Below, piece by piece: positions 34,342 through 47,900 of a stretch of DNA of 64,000 nt; positions within the stretch are counted from its first letter, which is position 1, and every line of letters starts with the position of its first letter. This DNA comes from Tomocerus qinae. Lineage: Eukaryota > Arthropoda > Collembola > Entomobryomorpha > Tomoceridae. Under the pieces are notes generated by a model. It searched no databases and had not been told where the DNA came from. It was given only the letters and a program-made list of their open reading frames with translations. The stretch is taken from the NCBI GenBank assembly GCA_020055645.1, contig CM034546.1, forward strand, positions 131,647,875 to 131,711,874. Direction: 5' to 3'. Made by a program: the position numbers and the translations under genes.

Positions 34342-35669
34342 TTAACTTATTTTAAGAAAAACTATAACATTGGAAGTAGTCAAAAAGAGCATATTCAACA
34401 CTATGTAAGGGCTCATGTCGAAACTGGCAAATTGTACACGAAATTTTATGACAGGACAAGCTTTTAAAAGTGTACGGTAGTAACTGATATCACATTTTTT
34501 GGTGAGGTGAATGTGTGAGATGAATTCGGTCCATGAATGGACGAATCTCTTGGATTCTGTGACAATTGCAGTGAGTCGCTTTAAACCAGTGAAGAATCTT
34601 ACAGTGAAAAAGAAAGCGTTGCCCCAGAACATAAAATTGCCTTCCAGGCTGGCTGTACTGGAATATTTAATCATTGAGAAAATCAACACACAGACTTCTA
34701 GCATGCTGATTCCTATTTGGACAAATAAAACTCGCCCGAAACAACGGATGAAACTTCCCAGTACGAGTCGAATCTGACTGTACTTAGAAACAATACTCAG
34801 AAAATACGCCCGAGAGTTTCCGTTGGGTAATTTTGAATTTTGGTTAGGAGAGCAAATGGAGCCAAGACAATTGACAAGACTGTCGGCAACAGCGAAAATG
34901 ATGTAGTCGAAGGAGAAAATGTGAGACCATCCAATCCACATGACCAGCAGTTCCGGAATCACAAAAACTATTGAAGTATACACGTTTTGACATTTTTCAG
35001 GCAGGAACGAAAAAAGATACGCTGGAAAAGTTGGCCGCATGAAATAGTGGAATATTATTCCTAAATGGGAACATGTAAACATGCAGAAGTACATCCAGAA
35101 GGTTTTCTTTAGTGCACTGAGATGTTTTTTCCAATTTTTGACCTCTGAAAATATTCAAAGTCATAATTTTAGTAAATGAGGATGTGTGCAAAAAATTTTT
35201 TAATTATATCCAATTAAAATAACCGATAATTTATTTCTACTTGCCTAGTAAATGTCTATCCAGTTGTAACATTTCATTTAGCATGGAAATTAATTCACAC
35301 CTTTGAATAATTCCATTTGGAATATCGCCGAAAAATCCCACCTTAAATAAAAGTAATTTTTTATAAAATATTTTATATAAAATATATTTATTTTATGATT
35401 TTAAAAATTACCCCGCAGCCAAAAACCCAGCTAAGGGTCATAACACACAAGGCAGGACTGTTATATACATACATACAGAGGTACATAACAATCGACAGTA
35501 AAATATACTCGTAGGTGATAAAAACTTTGTTGAAAATGTAAAACTTAAAATATCTGCCGTTGTCTTCAAAAGACACCTTAGGAGGGTAGGACTCAAATTT
35601 GTAGGGAAAGCATCCAATGAATCGAAAAAAGTCAAAAACTATACAATAAAATTTAATTAGTTCCTCCAT
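34342..35669 (-). CDS. Chemoreceptor (gustatory-receptor-like 7TM), separate subfamily
   Basis: Predicted 385-aa receptor from three exons: 35669-35412, 35341-35245 and 35144-34342 (1158 nt). It starts MEELIKFYCIVFDFFRFIGC and has FPYKFES, then many hydrophobic stretches. The last exon ends with ACPVIKFRVQFASFDMS and a final helix, matching the segment before TM7 in gustatory receptors. The frame joins cleanly only if intron 2 uses a GC donor (CTAG|GCAAGT), a known minor donor class. It is not closely related to the 2.2-15.8 kb trio. It sits alone inside the cysteine-rich cluster, on the same strand. Ligand unknown. Confidence 0.72.
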
Positions 35670-36918
35670 TGTAAATACGTTTCGTTTTGAAGATTGTACA
35701 CTTTGTCATGCAAAACTGGTTGAAAATGGTACAATGTTTTAAAACTCATTCACAACTCTCATTCATTGAATACGTGCTAAATCCCTCAATAATTATCTAC
35801 TATTTATTTCTTTACATAAAACAGGTAGACAATCAGTACGGGAATGACGGATTGAAAAGGACGGAAGAATTACTTCCATTAGCTAAAACGACACTTGTGA
35901 ATGCATTATTAGAAATGTAGGAAGTGTAGTTATCAAGCTACAAGAAATTGGCTGGCTGCTTGCGAGATGATAGATTTGATAAAGCATTCGAATGAAGCAA
36001 TTTCTTCTTCATTATTTTTCAAGGTGCATCAAATTGGGTTTTTGGCAGCTTGAAGAAAACTGTGGAATAATTAAATGATTATTTCTCAGAAATTCTTCTT
36101 ACTGACAGCCACCTTCCCAATGACAAAGTAATTAATCATTTACTCTGTTCAATCAGTCACTGCATATTGTGCATTATTGGCTAATATTCGAATGGCATAG
36201 ACTTTTATTCCATTCACAAAATTTTTTACCTAACTTTTTCAGTTTCTACGTTGTATCAGTGTAGTTATTATTTACTGGTTCGGTTTGAAGTTTTCTAAAA
36301 ATTTAGTTTTAAACTATCATTCCTTTAGCCTTAAGTTTTGCATGATAGAAAAAAATCTGTGGCATAAATTGCAATGACGAGATAAACAATTTTTACAATT
36401 TTTTATTAAAATTTTGTACGAAATTCTTCCCAAATTTTTTAATTTTTTTTTGTTTTTCAATTGTTGTTGCACAGAAATATTGTTATTTCACAACAAAATC
36501 ACCGGGATTAACATTGCCACCTAGAAAGCGGTAAATATCCGATGTTTATATTTTAATGCTAACTTTAATAAGTTTTTATGAATAAAAGTAACATTTTGTC
36601 TTTTGTTATTGTATGTTGGGGTGAATATGTAAATTCTTTTTGATTTTAAATCATAAAATATTTATTTCAAGGTTTATGGTACCAAAATTTATTCATATTG
36701 ACCTTTGACCAGGTTCAATTAAATCTAGTGCACAGAATAATTGTGCCAATATTATTATATTATATTCTAGGGAATTACAGTGATTATACCATTGTTATGA
36801 TATTTAATATTTCACCGTACTATAACAGGTATATTTTATATTTCAAGCCACTATAATTGCGAATATTAGCGAGTAAAAACTAGAAAGAAGGAAACCAGGG
36901 TTTCGACATTAGTTGGTT
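35670..36918. other. Spacer
   Basis: AT-rich flanks of the receptor and of cluster gene 3. No gene or repeat family recognised. Confidence 0.5.
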
Positions 36919-37467
36919 TCAAGATGATATTATTAGATTATTTGGAGTTTTGTTGCTCCTTTTTCTGCGGTTTTTGAGTCTATTAAAACGACAAAATTCG
37001 TAGCTAAATACATTTTTTTTCAAAAACTTGGTATATTTGCCGTTGTTTGTCAAGTCAATGGAATCAGCGCCATGGCTTTTAGCTATCATTGGTTTACCAC
37101 TGCAGTCCCTGGTATGATATATCATGATGCAATTGGCGAAATGTTCAGACTGGATTTTTATCCTGGTCAGCGTCTCTCTTCTTTCATTGATAATAGGGTT
37201 AATAGGATAACACCAGGAGTGGTCAACTACACTTTCGTTCCATCCTGGATTTTGACACAGAGTTATAATACCCACATTATACTTTATAATCAATAAAAAC
37301 AATTTTAAAAACTTACGTTGGTTTTCGTCACTGCAATTTGTGCCACAGAAGGTAACATTGGTTTTTGAATTGGTAACTATAACTCTTTCAGTCACAGTCT
37401 CCATCACAATACCGACAAAGACTAGAAAGGCAGCAACAGCCATATCGTTAAACTTGGTGGAAATCAT
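36919..37467 (-). CDS. Secreted cysteine-rich protein, cluster gene 3
   Basis: Exons 37467-37317 and 37244-36919 (477 nt, 158 aa), with a perfect GTAAGT donor. The signal-like N-terminus is MISTKFNDMAVAAFLVFVGI. The mature part has VTFCGTNCSDENQ, HSWCYPINP, RIKIQSEHFANCIMIYHTRD, CSGKPMI and NVFSYEFCRFNRLK, followed by a basic tail (NRRKRSNK) that its paralogues lack. Intact. Function unknown. Confidence 0.76.
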   Translation of the reverse strand: MISTKFNDMAVAAFLVFVGIVMETVTERVIVTNSKTNVTFCGTNCSDENQRKFLKLFLLIIKYNVGIITLCQNPGWNESVVDHSWCYPINPIINERRETLTRIKIQSEHFANCIMIYHTRDCSGKPMIAKSHGADSIDLTNNGKYTKFLKKNVFSYEFCRFNRLKNRRKRSNKTPNNLIISS

Positions 37468-37677
37468 TTTGTTCAAAAAAAGTCAACGGGTTGTAAATAA
37501 TGCTTTGGGTTATTATTTTATAGGATATCTGACAAAATATAAATTTGCAAATAATTAAGGAACTAATATTAATTAATATTAATGTTAGAATTTTTAAAAT
37601 TTTGTATCTTAAGCAATTTGAATGATTTAATTAAAAGTTAAAACGATACTGATGATTCTGTCGGCATATTTTCTTGG

Positions 37678-37756
37678 TTTATATATGTTTGGGCTACCAA
37701 TTCTAATTTAGGAGTTTCAAGAAAGTCATCCAAGACCTCGGACCGCATTGTTATTG
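37678..37756 (-). promoter_or_regulatory. Shared promoter block, cluster gene 3
   Basis: Minus-strand TATATAAA (37685-37678) and an AACAATGCGGTCCGAGG block at about 37736-37754, as in the paralogues. Confidence 0.5.
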
Positions 37757-40700
37757 TATTCAACATATTTTTGTGTCAGAAATCAGAATTCAGTTACTTT
37801 AAGGTGAATCTGAAGTTTGACAGAATTAGAATACATCGGAACTTAAAATTATGACGGTAGTTCCAGTTATAGGGTGGCACACGACAATCTATTTCATTTC
37901 TGATTCATTCCTCGGGGAAGAACATTTTGTGGGAGGTTAGTAAACAAATGAAAATACCAGTACTACACAAGAAGTAAAGCTATTTAGCCGAAATCGAAAG
38001 AAAATTCATCGCACTGTGAGAACAGTGTCAAGTATGAAGAGTAGATCTATAAAATGTCTATTGCACATACACATGTATTTATTCGTGACGCCATTAACTA
38101 TTATCTTTCCTGATTGCAAATTACCCTAGCTGTATTTTATTGAATTGGCCCTCGTTACTATGTAATCATATTTCTATATCTTATCGTTTGGTATTATATA
38201 ATATACTTTCGTTATCTATAGTAGCATTTCGTCAAAAAATATATGATTTTATTATATGTAAACCAATAGCATTTGTTATACTGTCGCTTATGACGATCCA
38301 TATAAATAATGTATTGCCATTTTGTCTTTAAATGTTTATTGTAGTTTATTATATGAATAGTTTATAGTAAACAAAAGCAAACAGTCAACAAACGGCACTA
38401 GTTTCATATACAAAACCAAATTATAGTACTATGACTCACTACACGCAATAAACTCTTTGCATAAATATAGTACAAGCTCACTTGTGGTTTCATTTCATAA
38501 TAATAAATTCTTTTATCGTCCTTAACCACAACCAGCTGGAAAGTCAAATACCTTCAACTATGACGGAGTTTGTATAATGGCCAGTACTTACAGTAAATTT
38601 ATTACATCATTAAATGTATAAATTAACATTATCTTATCAAATAATATTTAGTAGCGATATTTCTGCATAAATTAATAAACTGTCACAAACTTGGTTTGAA
38701 AAATGGAAACAAAAACAGAAAATCCGTGTAATATTTTCTGCATTGGGAATAGTAAATACTAATCGCCAGTTCTATCGAAGATTAGGCGATGATATCCTTT
38801 TCTGAAGAATTCTTGAAGTCACACAAAAACATAAATTGATGTATGGCATGTCCCACACTTTTATAATTAGTAACAATTTACTTTACTTTAATGCATTTAT
38901 CCTTATTATGTGACTGATACTAGATACGCAAATATGTTGGTAAAAATATAATGACAAGCCAATTTCATTAAACAGATTGTTGGCCATATTGAATAGAAAA
39001 ATGGCACTGGTTTTGGAATTGGCTAGAAGGGCGGTGTCCTCCATGAAGCCCAATATTGCCAAATTGTTAAGAGTCTCATTAACTTTTAAATCAAATTTCC
39101 GAGATGATTTTGACGATTTTAAATCTTGTCGTAGAGCGACAAAATTGGTCTCTAAAACACAGAAAATGTCAATGTATAGCAGTTTGCACTTGTTTGCACT
39201 TGATTCCCAATTTTTACCTTTGTTGCCAGTTATTGAAAATTTCCCATGAAAACATTAAATGTGCCACGTACTTGAAACAGTGGATAAATCAGCAATAATA
39301 TGAGAGAAGGAAAGCACGTGGATATGTTCATTGCATGTAAAATTACCGAGTGAATACAACATTATTAATACTTTTTAACCAATACGTCGTTTTTCTTATT
39401 AATCGTCCCTTTTGTTTATATTGGGTGGCTTTGTGTGCTTAAAACTTGGTGATGTCTCATAATTATAGACGTAGGTTGACAGTCAGTAAAATCAGTCTTT
39501 TGGGTGATTAATTTGGATAATTTTATTTACAGTCAGAATTAAAGGTTTCAAAACGATGATACAATTCTAATGATTTCTTCATCCAAATTCATATGAAATA
39601 ATTTCGCGAAACAGAAACAAATTCGATCTATTAAATTCGTTAATCGATTAAAAGAAAAAAACAGTTCAGTGTTTTAATGATAATTGATGTTAGTACACTA
39701 ATAGTCATAATATTGTATTGTGAGGACCAAACTATATGCATTTTTAGAAATTACATATCCACATGCATGAAATTGGAGAAAGTTAAGGAGAATAAATTAT
39801 GAAGCACTTATAATTTACCATGCAGTGTTTGACTACCTATCGGCTAGTGGCTTAAATAATAGTTGCTAAATGGTTTTAAACCTGGCTAAAATTAAAACCC
39901 ATGTAAATTTTACCATGGCCATTTCAGCCAAAAACCACTTTAGCCGGGTAAAATGGCCTTCTGGTTGGCTAAAATGTAAAAAAGCTGGATAAAATGAAAT
40001 ACTGATCTTTATATTATAACGATGCTCCATATAATAGCGATAATTATTAATTAAATAATTCCATAATTTTAAGTATGTAAGTATCTACCAGAGGAAATTA
40101 GTAGTATTATTAGACAGAGGCGAGGCTGGCAATTATTTCAAAATATTTCTGTATTGTATTTAAAAGTCGTTTGTATTGTATTTGTATTTATTATCAGTTT
40201 TTATCATTGATGACAACACGGGTTTAACCATATGGTGATATAATCCGGTTTTAACCAGATGATGATATAGATTTAAACCAAATGGTGATAACTATGGTTA
40301 TAACCATTAACTATATATTTTATAATCAAAATAGAAAAAAATCCATATAAATTAATACTGGCAAATTGAATTTTTAACAAGTGTGAAGATTGCAGATTGT
40401 TCCACGGGTACCAAAAATCAATGAAAGGTAAAGAAGATTACTAGTACAATTATGTTATTTTATGAAATCTTGTAATTTAGACTATGTTTTGTAAATATTC
40501 ATTCATTTTTTAAATAACATTTAGAATATTTATTCAATTATTAAATAATTAAATGTTTATTTCAGGTTTACTAAATTACGACAAACTTAATTACCGTACT
40601 AAGAATGTACTTACATAATTACTCAATCTTCCTTGTACAGATCAAGTTCAAAATCTAGTGCACAAAGTAATTGTGCCAAAACAGTTAATTCAAGAGAATT

Positions 40701-40934
40701 ACAATGGTTATATATATTTTGTATGACATTTCATCATAATATTTTACCTACTACTAACAGTTATACTATAGCTAGCTAAATTTATAACTTCGTAGACATG
40801 TCTATCATTATAACATACTTTCATATTAAATGTCACATTTTAAAAACATTTACAATATATTCACGTCAATAGGAACTGGTTCTATGTTTGCGCTACAGGT
40901 GATAGGATACTTAAATTATTTTTGTTAGCTTGGT
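37757..40934. other. Spacer with one unresolved open frame and repeats
   Basis: On the minus strand about 38900-39255 is open for roughly 115 codons (LLYIDIFCVLETNFVALR, then DLKVNETLNNLAILGFMED), without a nearby ATG or a family I recognise; it may be a relic exon or chance. About 39290-39560 is similar to 43625-43990 and belongs to the cluster's duplicated unit. About 39866-40305 is rich in GGTTTTAAACC-like motifs in both orientations and is probably an old element. Confidence 0.35.
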
Positions 40935-41492
40935 CTACGGATTTTGAGTAGAATCTTGGATCTCGGAAATTGGCAACTTTGTTTCCTGATTTCTGAGTTT
41001 ATTAAAGCTGCAGAATTCATAGCTTGATACATTTCGTTTGAGGAAGTTAATATTCTCGTCACTAGTGGTCAAGTTGATTGTGGCAGAGCCGTTAACTATC
41101 ATCGGAACTCCAGAGCAGTTCTCGTTATGGTACATCATGATACAGCTAGCGAATTCAGGAGCAGCTTGGATTTTTATCATAGTCAGCATCCTTCTCAGCT
41201 TATTGTTTAGGCGGTGGCAGAAAAACCTTTCCACAATGCTTTCTTCCGATCCTGGATTTAAAAGAAAAGAAGAGTTTAGTACAAATTCCATTAAAAGAGA
41301 TTTAAAAATATTATAAAAATGATAAACATTCTATAAAGACTTACGTTCTTTATCGTCACTGCAATTTGGGCCACAGAATGTAACGTTGATTCTTGATTCT
41401 GCAACAATTGTCGCTGTCTCAGTCTCGATGATAGATGCAACAAAGGCGAAAACGGCCACAGCAACAGCAATGTTAATCTTTGCACCAAACAT
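40935..41492 (-). CDS. Secreted cysteine-rich protein, cluster gene 4
   Basis: Exons 41492-41345 and 41251-40935 (465 nt, 154 aa). The signal peptide is MFGAKINIAVAVAVFAFVAS. Conserved pieces: INVTFCGPNCSDD, ERFFCHRLNNKLRRM, IKIQAAPEFASC, IMMYHNENCSGVP and NVSSYEFCSFNKLRNQ. It is the closest relative of the pseudo-exon at 22900-23150. Intact and best conserved of the four. A Greek-key (beta/gamma-crystallin-like) fold is possible but unproven. Confidence 0.77.
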
Positions 41493-41672
41493 TTTGAATT
41501 ATACGTACCACAACAAAAGTATTTATATGGTTGGTCTACGTAACAAATTTAATTTTACAGTTTGGTGAAGTAATAGATTTGTTAAAAAGGTTAAGTGTAA
41601 GTATCTATTTTCTTTTCTTGTGTAGTATTCGGAGCTAAATTGCTACTGATGATATTTTCTGAATTTCTTTGA

Positions 41673-41706
41673 CTTATATACCCTCCTCGGACCACATCGT
41701 TGTTGT
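41673..41706 (-). promoter_or_regulatory. Shared promoter block, cluster gene 4
   Basis: Minus-strand TATATAAG (41680-41673) immediately preceded by ATGTGGTCCGAGGAGG (about 41684-41699). This is the tightest version of the shared block. Confidence 0.52.
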
Positions 41707-44700
41707 GTTTAAGACATTTAGTCTTAAAATGCAGTTCAATTAAAGTGAATCTCTTTAATTTGGCAGAAATGGAATTAATAGCAAATAAATCAGAATTGGG
41801 ACTGTGACGTAGTTCCCTGTAGTTCAGCATCGTTGTTGTTTATATAAGAAATAAAGGCGTTATAAGTGGTATTCAATGACCTTATACTAATTATCATGTT
41901 TATAATGCCAGTTTATCGCTTTTGGCTGCGGTGACTGTTTTGTTAGAATGCGGTGGTATAGTCATAACCCAATATTTCTCGATGGCAATGTCGCGTTACA
42001 GTAAAGCCAGTCGGCGAAAGCTGGATTACTCTTGTAAATATACTTACGTTTTTGGCAATTAAAGACGATATTTCATGTCAATTATTATTATTAACGAAAC
42101 TGAAGTATAATGCAGATTGATTTATTTGCATTTTTCATAGTATTAAAATATTGTCATAAGAAGAAGAAACTCACGCATTATTAGTCGTTAAGGGTAATCA
42201 TCCTTCCTTACTCCAAATGGTTGCAATTTCAATCAACATTATTTATCTGTATTTACCTTGTGATCAGTGTATAAATAAAAAGTAAGAAGATATTCTTGCA
42301 TTTCATTTTCATGCAAATTATGAAGACAGTTTAATTTAGCAAGTTTGGGAAATATGTTATAAACTTACGCACATATACGATTTACCTGTAAATGAAAGTA
42401 ATGACTACATTATTAAATAAGCATTGCTCTTTACATTATCCACAATAAAAATGTTATGTATGACTAGTACCTATTGTGAATAAGAATAAATAGTTAGCTG
42501 GTGGTTAGCATATAGGTATTGGTGCTTTCATTAGTTTAATGGTAATGGTAATGGTAATGGTTTTATTTTCGGAAAGGCCATAGGCAGTCAAGTATCATTA
42601 CATATACAAGTACACATCATAATATTAACTGAAATTATAGCCATTAAGTACAAATATTATAGGATAGCTTTACAGACAATATAAATATAATTCACTGGTA
42701 TTTCATTTATTAATTATTGCAGATGCAAAATAGATATCGAATATAAGTACGTATTATTACATATAGGGAAAGACTTTATAGTAAGGAATGAGGCCGTTTG
42801 CAGCAGAAACAACCCGCGCATGGACTTACACATTCACCTTACGGTCTATTCGAAGGTGGTTTAGGAATGAAAGTATACATATAATTTAGTTTGTAATGCA
42901 ATTACAATATTATGGCCAAATGGTATTTGCTTAAATCATTAATATAACAACTATGTATAATTAATTTACCTACACCCAACACAGAAGTTGGGGGAGCCGA
43001 GTCGTGCATATCATTTCGAGATATGAGTACGTGTGTTTATGTCGATAGCTTACATGAATGCATGTGAGTAAAGTGAAGCGGGCGATGAGATTTACGTTTG
43101 CTCTATCTTTGATAAGCGACTTTGCATGTAGATAATTTGCATATTCTTGGTTTATCATCGTGGTCACTCTTCTGGTCAGCCATTTTCCACACAAGACAAT
43201 CCATGCCAAAATTTGGGAAATCGCAATGTTTTCGAATTAAAGACTGACCTTTTTTATTTGTCGATCACCTATCCAGAGAGATCTTGACGTGGAGCACCTG
43301 ATGAATTTAATTTCAGTCCGGTAGCTGTACTTTTACACCCAAAAATGACGAAATTGTAGGAGCTCCAAGACACACGTACTCACCTCGGCAAATGCAACGA
43401 CTCGACTAGTTAAATGACTTATCGTCACCTTACCAGCTGGAAACCAGATTATTGGGCTTTGATGTATTTACATATGTCATACACGCACCTAAGCCTTAAT
43501 GCAATGTTATACAGTACATTAATTACATCATCAAAGGACAAAATATATTTTATTATACACCAAATAATGCGGAATTCGATCAACTTTAACAGAAACTATT
43601 AAAATGTGTCACATACTTAGAGTGGAGATGAAACACCAATGTGGAGCAGAAAAGCACATACATCCGTTTATTACACGTAAAATTACGGAGTAAATACATC
43701 ATTATTATAGTTATGTAGTACTCTACTACTCTACGTGCCACAAACCGCAAAATAACCAACACGCTTTTTTTCTTAAGCGTTCCTTGTTCACAACGGGTTG
43801 CTTTGTGTACTAAAAACTTCGTGATGTCTTTTAATCATAGTCGTAGGTTGACACAGTCAGTAAAATCAGCCTTACTTTATCGGTGAATAATGTGGATAAT
43901 TTTTATTTACTGTCAAAAAAGCACCACGTTGCTCCAAATCCAAGATAACAATTCCATTAAAAAGACAATTCACTATTTTAATGGTAATTGAATTTGGTTA
44001 ACTGCAGCTACACTGGTGCTCATTTCATATTCAGGGACAATCATACTACTTTAAGACAATGTTTTAAATTACCATTCACATACGAACAAGAGACTCGTTT
44101 ATGATAAATGTACTGAACATTCAACTTATAAATAAAAACATTTAACTTGTCCCTATCCTAACATTGTCACTTCTTTCAAATATTTTTTGACTGTATAAAC
44201 AATTGAATCTGAGCATTTAGCATTTATTTGTAGTTTTTGTACAAATGCTTGCATGTGGGATTAATTATTTTCTTGTTCACGAATCTGCTCTTTTACCATT
44301 GCCCTTTCACCTAACTAAACTAAAGCAGATGTCTGGGTGTCTCACCTTGCCTCAGAAGCTAAATCGTACACCGTACACCGTAGTACGTGCGTACACGTCT
44401 TGCATGCATGATTCTGTGTATGTATCTTCCATATGAATTGGTGTTATGCTATGCTAGCTTTTTCTAAGAGAAAGTTTGTTTTTGGTATTATTATGTTGGA
44501 TTTTAAGACGGCGGCAAAAGGAGCAAAGTTGGGTTTATAAAATAAATACGTATACACATGGACACTGACTCATGCAGTTTAGTGTACATAATGAGTAATA
44601 CAGCACAGATAATACAGTTCAACTTACATCTTTACACTCCAATTGTGAAGTTATGTAATTAAATACCTACAGTTAGATTTGGTATGTACTACTTCCTTAT

Positions 44701-44931
44701 GAATACTCCAATTTAACATTTAGTTGATTGGCGCTAGCAGTAATTTCTCATTTTGCAAAAAAAAAGAACTCAACCATAAATAGGTTTTAAATTATAACGA
44801 TTGCTGTGTAAATGTCTTTAAATTATTTATTTTCTCTTCTGTGCGTAACATGTCCCTACAAATTTACAATATTAATAATTAATATTATCAATGGACAAAA
44901 AATTCAACAAGAAATAATAAAACTGTAAGCC
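41707..44931. other. Spacer between the cluster and the unknown seven-exon gene
   Basis: No coding exon recognised. A short (TGGTAA)n run lies at about 42540-42563. About 43625-43990 repeats 39290-39560, marking the right end of the duplicated cluster unit. Confidence 0.5.
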
Positions 44932-47900
44932 ATGGAATACAATCAAGGTAAAACACTTATATATTTCATTAAAAATGTTTTACAGATTCTACATATTTTG
45001 TACATCAATTTAATTTTTATTTCTTTTAACAAAACGAATTCTTTTTTATCTTTTTGACACTTTCAAAGGAAAACGTTATAGATTGAGATTTATAATGCTA
45101 TGTTGAAAACACATTTAACTTTGGAATTCAGACATTAGAAATACTCATAAATTGATGACATTCCTAATTTTGCAGGATTTCCACAAGTAAAAGCGTTTGG
45201 AGAAGGAAAGTTTAGTTTAGTGGATTGCCCCTTGTGGTTAGAAACATTTAATACTCCACTTAGTTTGGACAGCCCTGCGTTTATAGACTACAATGAAGTT
45301 GTCACTGCTTACAAATCGGATAGTAGACCGAGAAAAATGCGAGAGTTATTTTTAGCTTCTCTGAGAAATCTGAAGGCAACATCGTATCTGTCACAGGTGG
45401 TCGAAGTCGCATTGCAGGCTCTTTACTTAAGAGCAATTTACCCGGATAACTGGAACATGGTTTTGTTTGCAAACACCTTTTACGATGTCATTGTAAGTTC
45501 TCCTATAACATTTAGGATATTTCAATCTAGTATTTATTAAGAAAATTCCCAGTTGCCAGTGCTTTACCTGTAGATTTTTAAAATTATCATATCATTATTA
45601 TTGCCAAATATCTATATCGGTAGAAAAACAATTATTTTTATTTTTGATACTATTTACTTTGAGAAAACGAATATTATGCATGGGAAAATAATTCTTTTTC
45701 TGTAATTAAACTCATCTGTTATTTTGTCCCAATACAACAAAAGTTGTAATAAAGAGCTTAGTAGCAAAATTATATAGATTTAATTTAATTTTATTACAAT
45801 TTTTAATTTATATGTAGTTGCAAGTTTTAAATAGTAATATTTGTTTCTGTTTGTAAACATTTTTCAGAAAAAACCTGTGCGGGGTAACGACAATCGCATG
45901 ACAGTAATTTATGTCATTCACATAATAACTAGGGTCGAATTACACAGGCCAATGTTCTTCAAAAATGCATCAAGGAAAATAGAAAGACTGTATTGCGACA
46001 CTTTCAATCAGACATCGTTGGATGTTCATTTTAGAAATTATGTTTCAGGGCTGAGAGTACGTAATTTGAAATTCTATTACTAAATTTATAACCCAACTAT
46101 TGGTAATTAATGGTAACTAATACCAGACCAGTTAAAGGTTAAAGTATTCAATTAACTATACTTGTAATTGTAATGGTGTCAAGGTTTGGACTGTAAAATA
46201 CCACTAGTAAGAAATTCTCAAAAAATAGTGGGTGTCAAAATGAAATGGCAAATAGAAAGTGTGAGAAATAGTGGGAAATATAGCAACAATTGCGCCAAAA
46301 ATTCAATTTTCGTTTGCATACTAATTCTCACACTTCTCGTATTTTTAAGACTTCCAACAAAGTATCCAAAACTGTGATGGTTGTAATTGTTGTAAAACCA
46401 TTGCATTATTGTATCCTACCTGACCACCATTTAACATCGTTAGCGGGATTTTTCAAACTCAATGATATGATATCGCCGTCCTTTGATTACTTAACTTTTA
46501 GGATTTTCAATCCAAATTGGAACTGTATTCTATTTCTTTACTATGGAAGTCTTGGCTAGCAAGTACTAAAATTGATGGAAACTTTTGGAGGAAACAAGGC
46601 TTGACTGATTATAATTATTCCTTGCATCAATTATCGGACGACGAATCTGGAAAATCACAGGATTCTGCATTTGACGACTTTACAACTAATCGAAAGGTAC
46701 CAAATAATTACAACAATTAATTTCTCAATTTGTATACATCTTTCTTAGCTCAAAGTACCAAAGACTATGTCAAAGTGAAATGGAATATATAAAAATTGAG
46801 GATTTTGTACCGTATTTTATTGGTATTATGGGTTGAAATAAAAAAGAATATTATTATAGCTTGGGAATAAGCTAATGAATTTTACGCGCATAGATATTTG
46901 GGTTGAAGTAAGATGGAGGTTGCACAAATACCTATCAATGCTATTGTTTAATTAGGTTAGATTCTTCGAAAGCGGGTCGCGGTATGCCCTGTGTATTTTA
47001 TGGCGCGAATTTTAAAATGAGCAACCACTGTCTTACTTCAACCGATATTTGGTATAAAAGCTGAAAGCTGTGTTGTGTTAAGTGCTAAGTACCTTCCACC
47101 GCCATCCAAGCTTGGAAACCCAATGACAAAGCACAGGATATTAGTAACTAGTAATAGGCCCGTTCTCCGAACGGGAAATAGGTTACCCCTTAATGGGGAC
47201 GGTAGATCATGAGTAAGCATAATGCACTAAAAAAGTAAGAAAATTAACAGATTAAACTGTTTAAAAAATTGCTTGCTGCATTGCTACAGCATCCTACACG
47301 GGGAACCAAATACAATACTTATCGAATCAACATAATAATAGTGATAATAGTTAATATTATTGCATTTTAAAGAGACGTAATTGCAGTGTCACAGCCATGG
47401 AGGCATGCCCCCCCACACGAAATCGAAGAAAATAAGAACTTTTGCCTTAAAACCCAAACATTTTTTATATTTTCACTGATAATTTGTCCCCCCAAAACTT
47501 TTTTGGCTGCGGCCATGGTAAATGACCCCGTCATTTTAAATAGACGTCATTGTAAATGACTCCTTGATTTTAAATAGACGTCATTTAAATGACTCCTTGA
47601 TTTTAAATAGACGTCATTTAAATAGACGTCATTTAAATGACCCCGTCATTTTAAATAGGCGTCATAGGAAATGACCCCGTCATTTTAAATAGACATCATT
47701 GTAAATGACTCCACAGTTTAAATATAAGTCATTTTAAATAACCCCTTCGTTTTAATTTAATTTCGTCGTTCAGAATCACCCTTCATTTTGAATAACCCCA
47801 TTGCATTGTTTTAAATCTATAAACGTCATTTTAAAAAATCTTGTCATTTTGAATAACCTCGTTATTTTAAACAATCCTGTCATCTTAAACAATCTCTTTA

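Noticed and set aside
38900..39255. Minus-strand open stretch as a chemoreceptor relic
   Set aside because: It lacks similarity to either receptor type in the window and has no start. Left as an unresolved frame.
42970..43209. 79-aa minus-strand frame as a gene
   Set aside because: No signal peptide, motif, splice context or paralogue. Typical chance frame length.
47570..47700. CRISPR-like array at the minisatellite
   Set aside because: Units are degenerate, adjoin without unique spacers, and the context is a eukaryotic intron.
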